This document shows, piece after piece, positions 1 to 6,779 of a stretch of 46,761 bases of DNA; position 1 is the stretch's first letter, and each line of letters opens with the position of its first letter. Source of the stretch: Thermotalea metallivorans (lineage in GTDB: Bacteria; Bacillota; Clostridia; Peptostreptococcales; Thermotaleaceae); the NCBI RefSeq assembly GCF_001562415.1, contig NZ_LOEE01000064.1, positions 1 through 46,761 of the forward strand. Reading direction: 5' to 3'. The notes under the pieces are model-generated. The model saw only the letters and a list, made by a program, of their open reading frames with translations. It was not told the DNA's origin and made no database searches. A program made the position numbers and the translations under genes.

Positions 1-127
1 GGGACTTTGCCTCCGGCTTCCTTCAGATTCCACCTCACGATGGACACCCTTGCCTTTGGCTAATGGTTCCCACTGCCAAGCCCATAGCGGACTTTCACCG
101 CCAAGTTACTGCCCATGCCGGGCGCAC
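1..127 (-). mobile_element. Group II intron, 5' end (partial)
   Basis: Read on the minus strand, the sequence from position 127 begins GTGCGCCCGGCATGGG, a group II intron 5' end (GUGYG consensus) followed by domain I-like sequence that runs off the window. Immediately upstream on that strand is a terminator hairpin (134-155) and a short T-rich stretch, the typical insertion position of class C introns. No reverse-transcriptase codons are reached. The 127-nt length equals that of the intron end on the right side of the window. The class assignment rests on position and is inferred. Confidence 0.8.
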
Positions 128-133
128 ATTATA

Positions 134-155
134 AAGCCGAGTATCCACTCGGCTT
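134..155. terminator. Terminator hairpin, left copy (flank of element A1)
   Basis: A 9-bp stem AAGCCGAGT/ACTCGGCTT with an ATCC loop and flanking T/A runs on both sides. It is a near copy of the hairpin at 418-439 on the other side of repeat element A1, so one original terminator for the HAD gene appears duplicated. The group II intron lies directly downstream on the minus strand. Confidence 0.75.
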
Positions 156-161
156 TTAGCT

Positions 162-412
162 TGTAGACAAACCCTTGAGATTTTCCTTCCTGCTCAGATC
201 CGCGCCGCTTTTCTAAATAAAAAAATAACAAAGCCTTCCATTTGGAAGATTGAAAGGAATACTTTGTTGAAACCCATGACGGAAATTATGACTTATCTAC
301 AATTTAGGAAAGTACATAATTTCCTATGGGTTATAAGGAAAAAAGCGGCTTGCTGATTCGCGACGAAGCCTAAATCTCAAGGGTTCTTACTTATCCCATT
401 ACTTTTTCTACA
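162..412 (+). repeat. Element A copy 1, carrying nested element B
   Basis: Copy of the palindromic element A, bounded by TGTAGA and TCTACA. The outer stem pairs AACCCTTGAGATTT with AAATCTCAAGGGTT and the inner stem pairs GCCGCTTTT with AAAAGCGGC. The other full copies are 132-143 bp; this one is 251 bp because about 110 bp (element B, roughly 226-336) is inserted in the A-rich apical loop. Near-identical terminator hairpins lie on both sides. No coding capacity. Function and mobilising enzyme are unknown. Confidence 0.8.
226..336 (+). repeat. Element B copy 1 (nested in element A1)
   Basis: About 110 bp, roughly 85% identical by eye to 24384-24494. It has two consecutive stem-loops. The first pairs ACAAAGCCTTCC with GGAATACTTTGT imperfectly. 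The second pairs AACCCAT with ATGGGTT and GGAAATTATG with CATAATTTCC. It interrupts the loop of element A1, which the other A copies show uninterrupted, so it is a later insertion. No obvious target duplication is visible within the poly-A context. The shape recalls non-autonomous IS200/IS605-type palindromic elements, but that is inference. Confidence 0.7.
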
Positions 413-417
413 GAATG

Positions 418-439
418 AAGCCGTGCATCCACTCGGCTT
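418..439 (-). terminator. Terminator hairpin, right copy, at the HAD gene end
   Basis: AAGCCGTGC/ATCC/ACTCGGCTT hairpin overlapping the stop codon of the HAD gene at 438. It is the second copy of the 134-155 terminator. The left arm carries two changes, so this copy is a weaker stem than the left one. Confidence 0.6.
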
Positions 440-1082
440 AAGCTATCTCTTCATAGTGTTCAATATATCGATCTGCCAATAAACAAATATCTCTCTTATA
501 GGGAAAAGAATATTCATCTGCAATAGCAAACACCTGCATTCCCGCCCTTTTGGCCGCTAAAACCCCTGCATACGTATCCTCAAATACTAAGCATTTTTCA
601 GGCTTTACCTTTAAATCCTCCGCAACCTTTAAAAACACATCAGGATGAGGCTTTCCCTTTTTTACTTCACAGGAGGTTCGGATAGTATCAAAATAATGCA
701 AAATATTGTGTCTCTTTAATACAGCTTCTGCTAAATCCCTGTCATTGCTCGTTCCGATACCTGTTTTGATGTTATTTCCTCGCAAATATTCTAAAAATGA
801 AATAACACCCCTTTTCAAAGGTATCTTGTTTGCATAAAAATCCTTAGCCATAGCTGTCCATTCACCCTTGATCTCTTCAATGGTATCAGGCAAAGAAAAT
901 CTCTCTTTAAAATATTGGGCTGTTTCCGTAAAACTCATACCTTCTACTTCTTTTTGAAGATCATCAGGCAGTACAATTCCTCTCTTTTCTAAATATTCAA
1001 TGTCGATCTGCTTCCAAATCCACATGGAATCTACAAGGGTTCCGTCCAAATCGAAAATAACGCCTTGAACATTGTAAAACAT
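438..1082 (-). CDS. HAD-family phosphatase (beta-phosphoglucomutase-like)
   Basis: A 214-residue haloacid-dehalogenase hydrolase. Motif I is DLDGTLVDS near residue 11, with the catalytic aspartates. A helical cap follows, then motif II (GTSN near residue 110), and motifs III/IV (GKPHPDVF and VFEDTYAG) near 143-170. The DxDGTxxDS start and the four-helix cap place it with small phosphosugar phosphatases/mutases (subfamily IA). The substrate cannot be read from sequence. The start ATG follows AGGGTAGAAGAAG. It is monocistronic, with its terminator overlapping the stop. Confidence 0.85.
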   Translation of the reverse strand: MFYNVQGVIFDLDGTLVDSMWIWKQIDIEYLEKRGIVLPDDLQKEVEGMSFTETAQYFKERFSLPDTIEEIKGEWTAMAKDFYANKIPLKRGVISFLEYLRGNNIKTGIGTSNDRDLAEAVLKRHNILHYFDTIRTSCEVKKGKPHPDVFLKVAEDLKVKPEKCLVFEDTYAGVLAAKRAGMQVFAIADEYSFPYKRDICLLADRYIEHYEEIA

Positions 1083-1266
1083 CTTCTTCTACCCTCTTCC
1101 TAAATTTAAGCTAAAATCATATCATATTTAGGGTATCACATCTTTCATCACCATTCAATAAATTTGCAGATCTTTCTTTCGCAGGCGACAAAAAAACTTC
1201 GTAGCTTCCCATGCAGTTCTTTTAGGTTTTTTATCTACAGCACAATCCTTTTTATCCTATACGCAT

Positions 1267-1297
1267 AAAAGCTGTATGTACAGATCATACAGCTTTT
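1267..1297 (-). terminator. Intrinsic terminator of the thioesterase gene
   Basis: Stem AAAAGCTGTATG/CATACAGCTTTT separated by a 7-nt loop, directly after the stop of the minus-strand gene at 1306 and ending in a short T run on that strand. Confidence 0.8.
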
Positions 1298-1305
1298 GTA
1301 TTATT

Positions 1306-1731
1306 CTAAAACTCTTCATTTTTCAACTGTTCTGCCCTTTTGGCTGCCCTGTGAAGCAATCCATCTTTGTTTACAATCCATCTTTCATGGGTACCTCTGC
1401 CAATCATACCCACTTCATCACAGGCAATCATATCTAGCACAATCTTTTCTCCATCGAAATCCTTAACTTCCACCTTTACACTTACCGTCGCCCCAAGGCC
1501 TGTGGGCTTTTCATGCACGATTTCAACCATTCTTCCTACAGTGATCATCCCTTCCGGCAGTTTATCATCCAGTAGATTTACTGCTGCCTCAATCATTAAA
1601 GCCACTAGCGTAGGGGTTGCCAATAAATTTTCCAGCTTTCCACTACCGTAATTCAATGCAGTATCCTCTTCCCTAATTTTCTTCTGAATTACGATGGATG
1701 AGCCAATATCGATTTTAGGAGCTTCCAACAT
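1306..1731 (-). CDS. FlK-like acyl-CoA thioesterase family protein
   Basis: A hotdog-fold thioesterase of the fluoroacetyl-CoA thioesterase (FlK)-like family, 141 residues from the chosen start. Family features seen are the VxxxDTALNYGSG segment, the LATPTLVALMIEAAV helix with the conserved Thr/Glu region, and the later HEKPTGLGATVSV strand. The reading frame extends 14 codons further upstream, but only the internal ATG at 1731 has a ribosome site (GGGGGAG, 5-nt spacing). Small CoA thioesters are likely substrates; the exact one is unknown. It stands alone with its own terminator. Confidence 0.8.
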   Translation of the reverse strand: MLEAPKIDIGSSIVIQKKIREEDTALNYGSGKLENLLATPTLVALMIEAAVNLLDDKLPEGMITVGRMVEIVHEKPTGLGATVSVKVEVKDFDGEKIVLDMIACDEVGMIGRGTHERWIVNKDGLLHRAAKRAEQLKNEEF

Positions 1732-1806
1732 GTTGCTCTCCCCCTTTCCGTGTATATATATTATTTTTACCACAATATTGTATAATTATTCAAAATTTCT
1801 CAATTT

Positions 1807-1831
1807 AAAAACCAGGACCCTCCTGGTTTTT
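1807..1831 (-). terminator. Terminator of the cotJ operon
   Basis: AAAAACCAGGA/CCC/TCCTGGTTTTT hairpin with a T run on the minus strand, overlapping the last bases before the cotJC stop at 1834. Confidence 0.85.
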
Positions 1832-1833
1832 AT

Positions 1834-2412
1834 TTAATAAAATTTCTTACATGCATTATATTCTTCTACGCTTCTTAAAGCTTCTCCGAATCTTTGGAAA
1901 TGGACAACTTCCCTCTCCCTTAAAAATCTCAAAGCATCTTTCAATAGAGGATCATCTGTCAACTGCAAAAGCTGCTCATATACTGCCCTTGCTTTTTGTT
2001 CTGCCGCCATGTCTTCATGAAGATCAGCCACGGGATCGCCAATGGATTGGATATAGGCAGCCGTCCAAGGATTTCCGGTGGAATCCGCTGGATAAATGGC
2101 TTTATCCCGAATGGCATAATATGCTCCCATATCTGATTCCTTAATCTCTTCAATGGTCGCCCCTTTGGTCAACATATGCACCATGGCGCAAATCATTTCC
2201 CAATGGGCCAATTCCTCTGTTCCGATATCTGTCAACAGGGCCTTTGCCTGATCTGTGGGCATATGAAACCTTTGATGAAGATATCTTAGAGAGGCAGACA
2301 GTTCCCCATCCGGACCTCCCAATTGTGTCATGATATATTTTGCCATTCTTGGGTCCTTACATGAAATTTTCACCGGATACTCTAATTTTTTTTCATAGAT
2401 CCACATATGCAT
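1834..2412 (-). CDS. cotJC: Spore coat protein CotJC (manganese catalase-like)
   Basis: A 192-residue CotJC. The family is homologous to di-manganese catalases and is incorporated into the spore coat in the mother cell. The typical N-terminus MWIYEKKLEYPV is present after a short MH- extension. Metal-site Glu/His positions are visible in ELSASLRYLHQRF, GTEELAHWEM and REVVHFQRF. The ATG at 2412 follows GAGGGGGAATAA. It is the third gene of cotJA-cotJB-cotJC, 11 bp after cotJB. Sporulation-specific control is expected from the family; I could not assign a sigma-E promoter with confidence. Confidence 0.93.
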   Translation of the reverse strand: MHMWIYEKKLEYPVKISCKDPRMAKYIMTQLGGPDGELSASLRYLHQRFHMPTDQAKALLTDIGTEELAHWEMICAMVHMLTKGATIEEIKESDMGAYYAIRDKAIYPADSTGNPWTAAYIQSIGDPVADLHEDMAAEQKARAVYEQLLQLTDDPLLKDALRFLREREVVHFQRFGEALRSVEEYNACKKFY

Positions 2413-2423
2413 TTATTCCCCCT

Positions 2424-2681
2424 CTAGTATTCGATTTCCCAAGGCCAAGGTCCTTCGATCCACTTCCATGGATATTGGCTCTGGGAACATCCAAAATTCT
2501 TTAACGGACCATACATGCTCTCATATCGGTTCTTTAACATCATTAACTGGTATGTGTACGTATTATAGTCCATTAAAGCTTTCTGATCCATGGGATGGGT
2601 ATCTAAATATAAGTTTAAATCCACACAAGCAAATTCAAGCTCTTGGATTCTTTTTAACACATCTAATTGATCTTTGTGCAT
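2424..2681 (-). CDS. cotJB: Spore coat protein CotJB
   Basis: An 85-residue CotJB family protein, recognisable by the helical N-terminal half (LKRIQELEFACVDLNLYLDT) and the conserved YPWKWIEGPWPWE tail. It is co-transcribed with cotJA and cotJC, with only short spacers between the genes. CotJB is needed with CotJA for assembly of CotJC in Bacillus; the same role is inferred here. The start ATG follows a GGGGGG-type ribosome site. Confidence 0.92.
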   Translation of the reverse strand: MHKDQLDVLKRIQELEFACVDLNLYLDTHPMDQKALMDYNTYTYQLMMLKNRYESMYGPLKNFGCSQSQYPWKWIEGPWPWEIEY

Positions 2682-2693
2682 GTGTTTCCCCCC

Positions 2694-2900
2694 TTATTTT
2701 TTTACAATTTCTTCACAATAATACGGTGGCCAGGTTTTTACTAGCTCTGGAAACAACGTACCTATTTTTAATGCCATGGGTAGCGGATACTTCATCCGAT
2801 ACACCTGATAAGGCACATAGGCTTTGGCGAGCACATATCTTAACTGTTTAACCTCTGGCGAAACAGGATGATGTTCATAAGAATATTCATGATATTTCAA
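2694..2900 (-). CDS. cotJA: Spore coat-associated protein CotJA
   Basis: A 68-residue CotJA family protein, first gene of the cotJ operon. The family core LAKAYVPYQVYRMKYPLPMALKIGTLFPEL is present in overlapping short motifs. The start is TTG at 2900, 8 nt after GGGGG. No better ATG exists before the conserved core. It ends 12 bp before cotJB. It acts in the mother cell as part of the coat assembly unit with CotJB and CotJC. Confidence 0.9.
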   Translation of the reverse strand: MKYHEYSYEHHPVSPEVKQLRYVLAKAYVPYQVYRMKYPLPMALKIGTLFPELVKTWPPYYCEEIVKK

Positions 2901-3002
2901 GCGTGCTTCCCCCTTTGATATGATTTTTACCTTGCAATACCATAATATTCAAAAACAAAAAATGGGAAACTGATTATCTAAGGATTTCCTATAACTTTCC
3001 AT

Positions 3003-3036
3003 AAAAAAACTGCCTTCTTCGTGATCCAGGCAGTTT
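3003..3036 (-). terminator. Terminator of the PrsW-like protease gene
   Basis: AAACTGCC/GGCAGTTT stem with a T7 tail on the minus strand, 31 bp after the stop at 3067. Confidence 0.8.
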
Positions 3037-3066
3037 CCAAGACAATGTGCAATAATAATCTGACTG

Positions 3067-3792
3067 CTATTCCCAGTTTTGTCGATTCTCCCATCCTGCT
3101 TGGGCTCTTATATAAATTTCCTTTGATTCCTTGGCATATTCATTCAACTTTCTTAAATTTACGATCCAAAGATATAATACAAAAGGAAAGAATAATCCCA
3201 TGAATGCTGGGATTCTTGCCATAAGGATAAAGTCAAAGATACCATGTAAAATGACGGGTACGGTTAAGGCCTTTCTTAAGAAATGCTTCCTATGAAATTC
3301 GTCCCTGGCAAATCTCGAAAGAGATAAATAATAGCCCATGGTGACACCAAACAGCATGTGGGCAGGTACAGACAGAATTCCCCTGTATAATCCCACATAA
3401 GGATTGGCAGCAAAGCGAAATACCACATACATGATATTTTCAATAGTAGCAAATCCTAAGGCAGCAAAAACTGCATAAATAATTCCATCCAGCTTTTCAT
3501 CAAAAGCTCTATGATAATAGGCCGTTCTTAACACAACGCCTCTTTTGAAAAATTCTTCCGTAAAGCCTGCCACAATGAAGGCTGTATAAGCAGCCGAAAA
3601 AATACCCGGAAAGATATTAAAAGACAATAAAAAACGCTCCACAATAGCCGTGGGAATTACCGATAGTGCTCCCAAAACAAATACTTTGATCAAAAGATGC
3701 AAAGGCTCTCGATCATACCGATCCGTCAGATAAGCGGCCAAAGCTAAGGCCAAACCCGGAGCAACAGCTATAATGAATAATCTCGTTATCAC
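3067..3792 (-). CDS. prsW: PrsW-family intramembrane metalloprotease
   Basis: A 241-residue polytopic membrane protein of the PrsW (M82) family. The glutamates of the EExxKR motif are at residues 79-80 in a membrane-proximal helix. A second family motif GFATIEN is at 113-119, a histidine lies in VPAHMLFG (H145), and HGIFDF at 183-188 supplies a further histidine. About seven hydrophobic segments are seen. In Bacillus, PrsW makes the first cut in the anti-sigma factor RsiW; no anti-sigma gene is nearby, so the target here is unknown. Start is GTG at 3792 after AGGATG. Monocistronic. Confidence 0.88.
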   Translation of the reverse strand: MITRLFIIAVAPGLALALAAYLTDRYDREPLHLLIKVFVLGALSVIPTAIVERFLLSFNIFPGIFSAAYTAFIVAGFTEEFFKRGVVLRTAYYHRAFDEKLDGIIYAVFAALGFATIENIMYVVFRFAANPYVGLYRGILSVPAHMLFGVTMGYYLSLSRFARDEFHRKHFLRKALTVPVILHGIFDFILMARIPAFMGLFFPFVLYLWIVNLRKLNEYAKESKEIYIRAQAGWENRQNWE

Positions 3793-3955
3793 AAAATCAT
3801 CCTTTCTTCCTTGGACTACTCTTAGTATTTGTATATCAAAGCAATATTAAATAGGTTAATATTTACAATCATCTTTTTCCATTTTACAGTAAAATCTTCT
3901 TTTTTGCCACGGCATTTTTCCATCTGTTTTGGAGGCTTTTTCTTACCTACACAAA

Positions 3956-3981
3956 AACTCCGGCTTTTTTCTGCCGGAGTT
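3956..3981 (-). terminator. Terminator of the two-helix membrane protein gene
   Basis: AACTCCGGC/GCCGGAGTT stem with a T run on the minus strand, 5 bp beyond the stop at 3986. Confidence 0.85.
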
Positions 3982-3985
3982 CTTA

Positions 3986-4366
3986 CTACTCTGCTTTTTC
4001 CCTTTCAATTTTTCTCCAATGATATAAATAGAAAGGAACAGCCACAATAATCATGGAAAGACTTTGCACCATTTGTTTTTTCTTGTAAGATTTTTGCCGT
4101 TGGAGATCTAATTGCTGTTGTTCTTCCCGCATTTTTTGATATTCTTCCAAAGTCATGGTATTGTTTGTTCCTTGGTTGTACTTGATATAATCTTGATAAT
4201 CCCTTGCAATCATTTCGGGCCCTATAGAATAATACTCCGGAAAAAACAAATCAATAAAATTATTCAAAGCTGTCACGGTTCCTACCAAAATCATAATAAT
4301 ACAAACAAAACATACAAGATACAGATAAATATTCCTTAAATCCCATGCTGTACGCTGCTTTATCAT
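3986..4366 (-). CDS. Hypothetical two-helix membrane protein
   Basis: 126 residues, family not recognised. There is a hydrophobic segment at about residues 14-36 and a second near 101-116. A polar, Gln/Glu/Lys-rich middle with coiled-coil character (LEEYQKMREEQQQLDLQ) lies between them. Both ends are charged, so a hairpin with cytoplasmic termini or an outside loop is plausible. Its own terminator and a palindrome overlapping the promoter region suggest a separately regulated gene. No enzymatic motif seen. Confidence 0.7.
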   Translation of the reverse strand: MIKQRTAWDLRNIYLYLVCFVCIIMILVGTVTALNNFIDLFFPEYYSIGPEMIARDYQDYIKYNQGTNNTMTLEEYQKMREEQQQLDLQRQKSYKKKQMVQSLSMIIVAVPFYLYHWRKIEREKAE

Positions 4367-4397
4367 GGCATCACATCCTTTAGAAATTTTATACTTG

Positions 4398-4415
4398 TAG
4401 TGTAATTTTACACTA
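4398..4415. promoter_or_regulatory. Palindrome upstream of 4366 (possible operator)
   Basis: TAGTGTAA-TT-TTACACTA, two perfect 8-bp arms, 32 bp upstream of the start of the minus-strand membrane protein gene. On that strand TAGTGT-N16-TATAAA would make the palindrome overlap the -35 box and spacer, as expected for a repressor site. AGTGTA...TACACT resembles GntR/YtrA-type operators; the regulator is not in the window. Confidence 0.45.
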
Positions 4416-4576
4416 TTATTTTGACTATGTCAATCCTCCTGTCATCGATGAACCATGTCAAAAACTTCTTGCAGCCTCTATGAAAACTTATCCCTTGAAT
4501 ATCTTTCCTTTATTTGAACTTTTCCAGAGATCTCTTCCTATGCAAAAAAGAACCTCCCTGCTACCGTGTAATTTTA

Positions 4577-4605
4577 TTGAAACCTACGGATACTAAATAT
4601 ATATG
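4577..4605 (+). promoter_or_regulatory. Candidate vegetative promoter for the small gene at 4623
   Basis: TTGAAA at 4577-4582, 17-bp spacer, TATATG at 4600-4605, followed by a strong AAGGAGG ribosome site at 4609-4615. Confidence 0.4.
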
Positions 4606-4622
4606 GACAAGGAGGTTTGTAT

Positions 4623-4817
4623 ATGGATAAAAGAAAACTTTACGCCGGCTATGTAAACAATACCGATGTCAATGGCTATATCAGCAATCTGATTCATGAA
4701 GATAAGAAAATTATAGGTGAACAACCAAAAAAAGATCAAAACTCTCCCCATCAAAAAAAGATGTTCTATAGCGAACACATCAATGATTCTGTTGCCAACC
4801 TGGATATTACGGTATAA
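4623..4817 (+). CDS. Small hypothetical protein
   Basis: 64 residues, starting at ATG 4623, 7 nt after a perfect AAGGAGG. The frame can be opened at TTG 4617, but the spacing favours the ATG. It is hydrophilic and Lys/Asn/Asp-rich with no signal peptide, membrane segment or cysteine motif (MDKRKLYAGYVNNTD at the start, NDSVANLDITV at the end). It is one of the few plus-strand genes here and has its own promoter and a shared terminator. No family recognised; coding is supported mainly by the ribosome site. Confidence 0.6.
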   Translation: MDKRKLYAGYVNNTDVNGYISNLIHEDKKIIGEQPKKDQNSPHQKKMFYSEHINDSVANLDITV

Positions 4818-4872
4818 ACCTCGAAAAAACATGTGCACAGCTTTCCAAGACAAATGCAATCCCTTAAATTTG

Positions 4873-4902
4873 AAGACCCGTAGAATTTTCGCCGGGTCTT
4901 TT
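4873..4902. terminator. Bidirectional terminator between convergent genes
   Basis: AAGACCC/GGGTCTT stem with a TTTT tail on the plus strand, between the plus-strand gene ending at 4817 and the minus-strand gene ending at 4904. Confidence 0.7.
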
Positions 4903-4903
4903 G

Positions 4904-5455
4904 TCAATATCTCTCATTAATATAACTTTCTATAACAGATCTTTTCTTTTCTTCAAGCCATACACCTTCTTCTTTCAAGCACTCCATCAACCAAGGACTT
5001 TTTGAGTGAAAAACTACATTTTCGTAATCTTTCAGTACAATCTCAAATAATTTATCCTTCAAATTGTTTGAATGCACCTTCACAAAGTAAGCTTCTACAT
5101 TTTTGAATTCCAGGTATTCCAACAGGCGAAGAGCTGATTTATCTTTTTGACGATAATACCCATCGGCATCCTCCAGTAATTTTTTCGCAATGGCAGGATG
5201 TTTTTGAATCAGCTTCGGGTCCTTTGCCTTCATATAGCTGTATTTCGCAAGCATGTTATAATACTGATAGTTATAGATTCCCTTTTCAAAGGAATCAATT
5301 CTTTGAAAAGGTTTTAAATTCAATCTTTCAATAAATGCGTAGTGTTCCTCAATAAACTCCCTCTTGCTGATATCCCCTTTTTTAAACTGTCGTATCAGCG
5401 ACTCACGATGCTTGAAAAATTTGTCAAATACATTTTCTTGAATACGATAGCTCAA
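4904..5455 (-). CDS. Conserved clostridial protein of unknown function (DUF6648-like)
   Basis: About 183 residues, mostly helical and charged. It contains KKGDISKREFIEEHYAFIE near the N-terminus and an NYQYYNMLAKYSY segment near residue 70. I associate it with a clostridial uncharacterised family (DUF6648-like), with moderate certainty only. No catalytic or membrane motif is visible. The frame opens at GTG 5464, but TTG 5455 has the better-placed AGGTG site, so I chose it. It lies downstream of the DUF1904 gene in the same direction with a 73-83 bp gap. Confidence 0.7.
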   Translation of the reverse strand: MSYRIQENVFDKFFKHRESLIRQFKKGDISKREFIEEHYAFIERLNLKPFQRIDSFEKGIYNYQYYNMLAKYSYMKAKDPKLIQKHPAIAKKLLEDADGYYRQKDKSALRLLEYLEFKNVEAYFVKVHSNNLKDKLFEIVLKDYENVVFHSKSPWLMECLKEEGVWLEEKKRSVIESYINERY

Positions 5456-5537
5456 TATAAACACCTAATTTCATCTAAATTCCCTATATAGATGGCTGCA
5501 TCATACATGTTTTTTCCCTGCATGTTTCCCGTCATTG

Positions 5538-5864
5538 CTAATAATGTTCCCCATTTTCATAGTAGCGATGCCTATCAAAAACTTGAAAAAACACATCTAC
5601 ATGGGAATAGCCCAGTTCATGGATAAACTTTGTAATCGACTTTGCCACTTGATCCTGTACTGCCTGCCCACGATCAAACCAAGCTACTTCTATAAAAGGA
5701 TACCCCGATGTTATTTTCCCGTCCATGATAAAAGTGGAAGGTATACATTCAATCGTAAAATAATCCCTTGGACATCCAATAATTTTTTCCAATGAATCAA
5801 TCATTTCCTTACTGACGGCACATACTTTTTCTGCTGCTATACCTCTGATTTTAATTTGAGGCAT
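5538..5864 (-). CDS. DUF1904 family protein (tautomerase-like fold)
   Basis: A 108-residue DUF1904 protein. The N-terminal MPQIKIRGI strand, a helix, and the FIEVAWFDRGQ segment match the family, which is related to the small tautomerase fold. No catalytic role is established. ATG at 5864 follows a GGGGGAGGTGAG-type site. Upstream is a perfect 10-bp inverted repeat (5925-5948). Confidence 0.75.
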   Translation of the reverse strand: MPQIKIRGIAAEKVCAVSKEMIDSLEKIIGCPRDYFTIECIPSTFIMDGKITSGYPFIEVAWFDRGQAVQDQVAKSITKFIHELGYSHVDVFFQVFDRHRYYENGEHY

Positions 5865-5924
5865 TTTCTCACCTCCCCCTTATTATTGTACCCTCTATTG
5901 CAAAAAAAGCAAAGGGGAAAAGAA

Positions 5925-5948
5925 ATATTATTTCCCAAGAAATAATAT
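5925..5948. promoter_or_regulatory. Inverted repeat upstream of the DUF1904 gene
   Basis: ATATTATTTC-CCAA-GAAATAATAT, perfect 10-bp arms, about 60 bp upstream of the start at 5864 and between that gene and the pflA terminator. It may be an operator or a leader hairpin; the sequence alone does not decide. Confidence 0.35.
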
Positions 5949-6008
5949 CAGTCTGTAGAAAAAGCAGATTTTCAAAAAAGGGAGTTGTGTTATGCACAAA
6001 TTTATAGG

Positions 6009-6026
6009 AAAAAGCCCTTTAGGGGC
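6009..6026 (-). terminator. Terminator after pflA
   Basis: Short GCCC/GGGC hairpin (minus strand GCCCCTAAAGGGC) followed by TTTTT, immediately past the pflA stop at 6030. Confidence 0.65.
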
Positions 6027-6029
6027 AAA

Positions 6030-6761
6030 TTAGCTTACCTTGATGGCATACTTTTGAAATATCGCCTTGATTTTTTCCATGAATGCTGGGGTTGGCGTTT
6101 GAACATCTCGGAGCTCATAATGGAAACCAAGTTCCTCCCATTTATGGACACCCATGGTGTGATAAGGCAAAAGTTCCACTCGCTCTACATTTTTCAGTTC
6201 CTTCATAAATTGACAAAGCCTCTCCACATCTTGCAGATCATCGGTATAACCCGGTACAACCACATGCCGGATCCAAACAGGTATGCCCTTGACCGATAAA
6301 TGCCAGGCAAACTTTAAAATTTTCTCGTTGCTGACTCCCGTAAGCTCCTTATGTTTCCTGTCATCTATATGCTTTAAATCTAAAAGAACCAAATCCGTGT
6401 AAGGAAGAAAGATATCTGCTTTGTCAAGGTCACAATAACCGGAAGTATCAATACAAGTATGAATTCCTTCCTCCTTGCACCTTTTGAGCAATTCCTCCAA
6501 AAATGCATATTGCATGGTAGGCTCCCCGCCGGAAACAGTAATGCCGCCCTTGGAAAAATGAAAGTAGGGCCTATACTTTTTCACATCCTCCATAATTTCA
6601 TCAACATCCATGATTCTGCCCGTGCTTCCGGTCCAGGTATCGCAATTATGGCAATACTTACACCGCAAAGGGCAGCCGGACAGGAATAGGATATACCGGA
6701 TTCCGGGTCCGTCCACTGTACCACAGGTTTCAACAGAATGCACTTTTGCCTTCACCGTCAT
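6030..6761 (-). CDS. pflA: Pyruvate formate-lyase activating enzyme
   Basis: A radical SAM enzyme that installs the glycyl radical on PflB using S-adenosylmethionine and a [4Fe-4S] cluster. The cluster motif CxxxCxxC is in GCPLRCKYCHNC at about residues 30-38. Next come the SAM-binding GGEP (SGGEPTMQ) and a partial TIM barrel with DLKH and VPGYTDD motifs. I chose the ATG at 6761 (MTVKAKVHS), 8 nt after GGGG. Two earlier start codons (GTG-ATG) sit too close to that site. The gene is 18 bp after pflB and shares its promoter, so the activase is co-expressed with its substrate enzyme. Confidence 0.95.
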   Translation of the reverse strand: MTVKAKVHSVETCGTVDGPGIRYILFLSGCPLRCKYCHNCDTWTGSTGRIMDVDEIMEDVKKYRPYFHFSKGGITVSGGEPTMQYAFLEELLKRCKEEGIHTCIDTSGYCDLDKADIFLPYTDLVLLDLKHIDDRKHKELTGVSNEKILKFAWHLSVKGIPVWIRHVVVPGYTDDLQDVERLCQFMKELKNVERVELLPYHTMGVHKWEELGFHYELRDVQTPTPAFMEKIKAIFQKYAIKVS

Positions 6762-6779
6762 ATTCATCACCCCAGCAAA

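Noticed and set aside
1-127. Left end as the end of a protein-coding gene
   Set aside because: No long frame; the minus strand matches a group II intron 5' end and abuts a terminator as class C introns do.
2901-2960. Sigma-E promoter for the cotJ operon
   Set aside because: GAATATT and CATATC-like pieces exist, but the spacing (about 21 bp) does not fit sigma-E or sigma-K consensus.
3829-4050. Plus-strand frame opposite the two-helix membrane protein gene
   Set aside because: Phe-rich antisense translation without a ribosome site.
4593-4907. Minus-strand frame of 104 codons opposite the small gene at 4623
   Set aside because: No ribosome site; the plus strand has a perfect AAGGAGG before the 64-residue frame.
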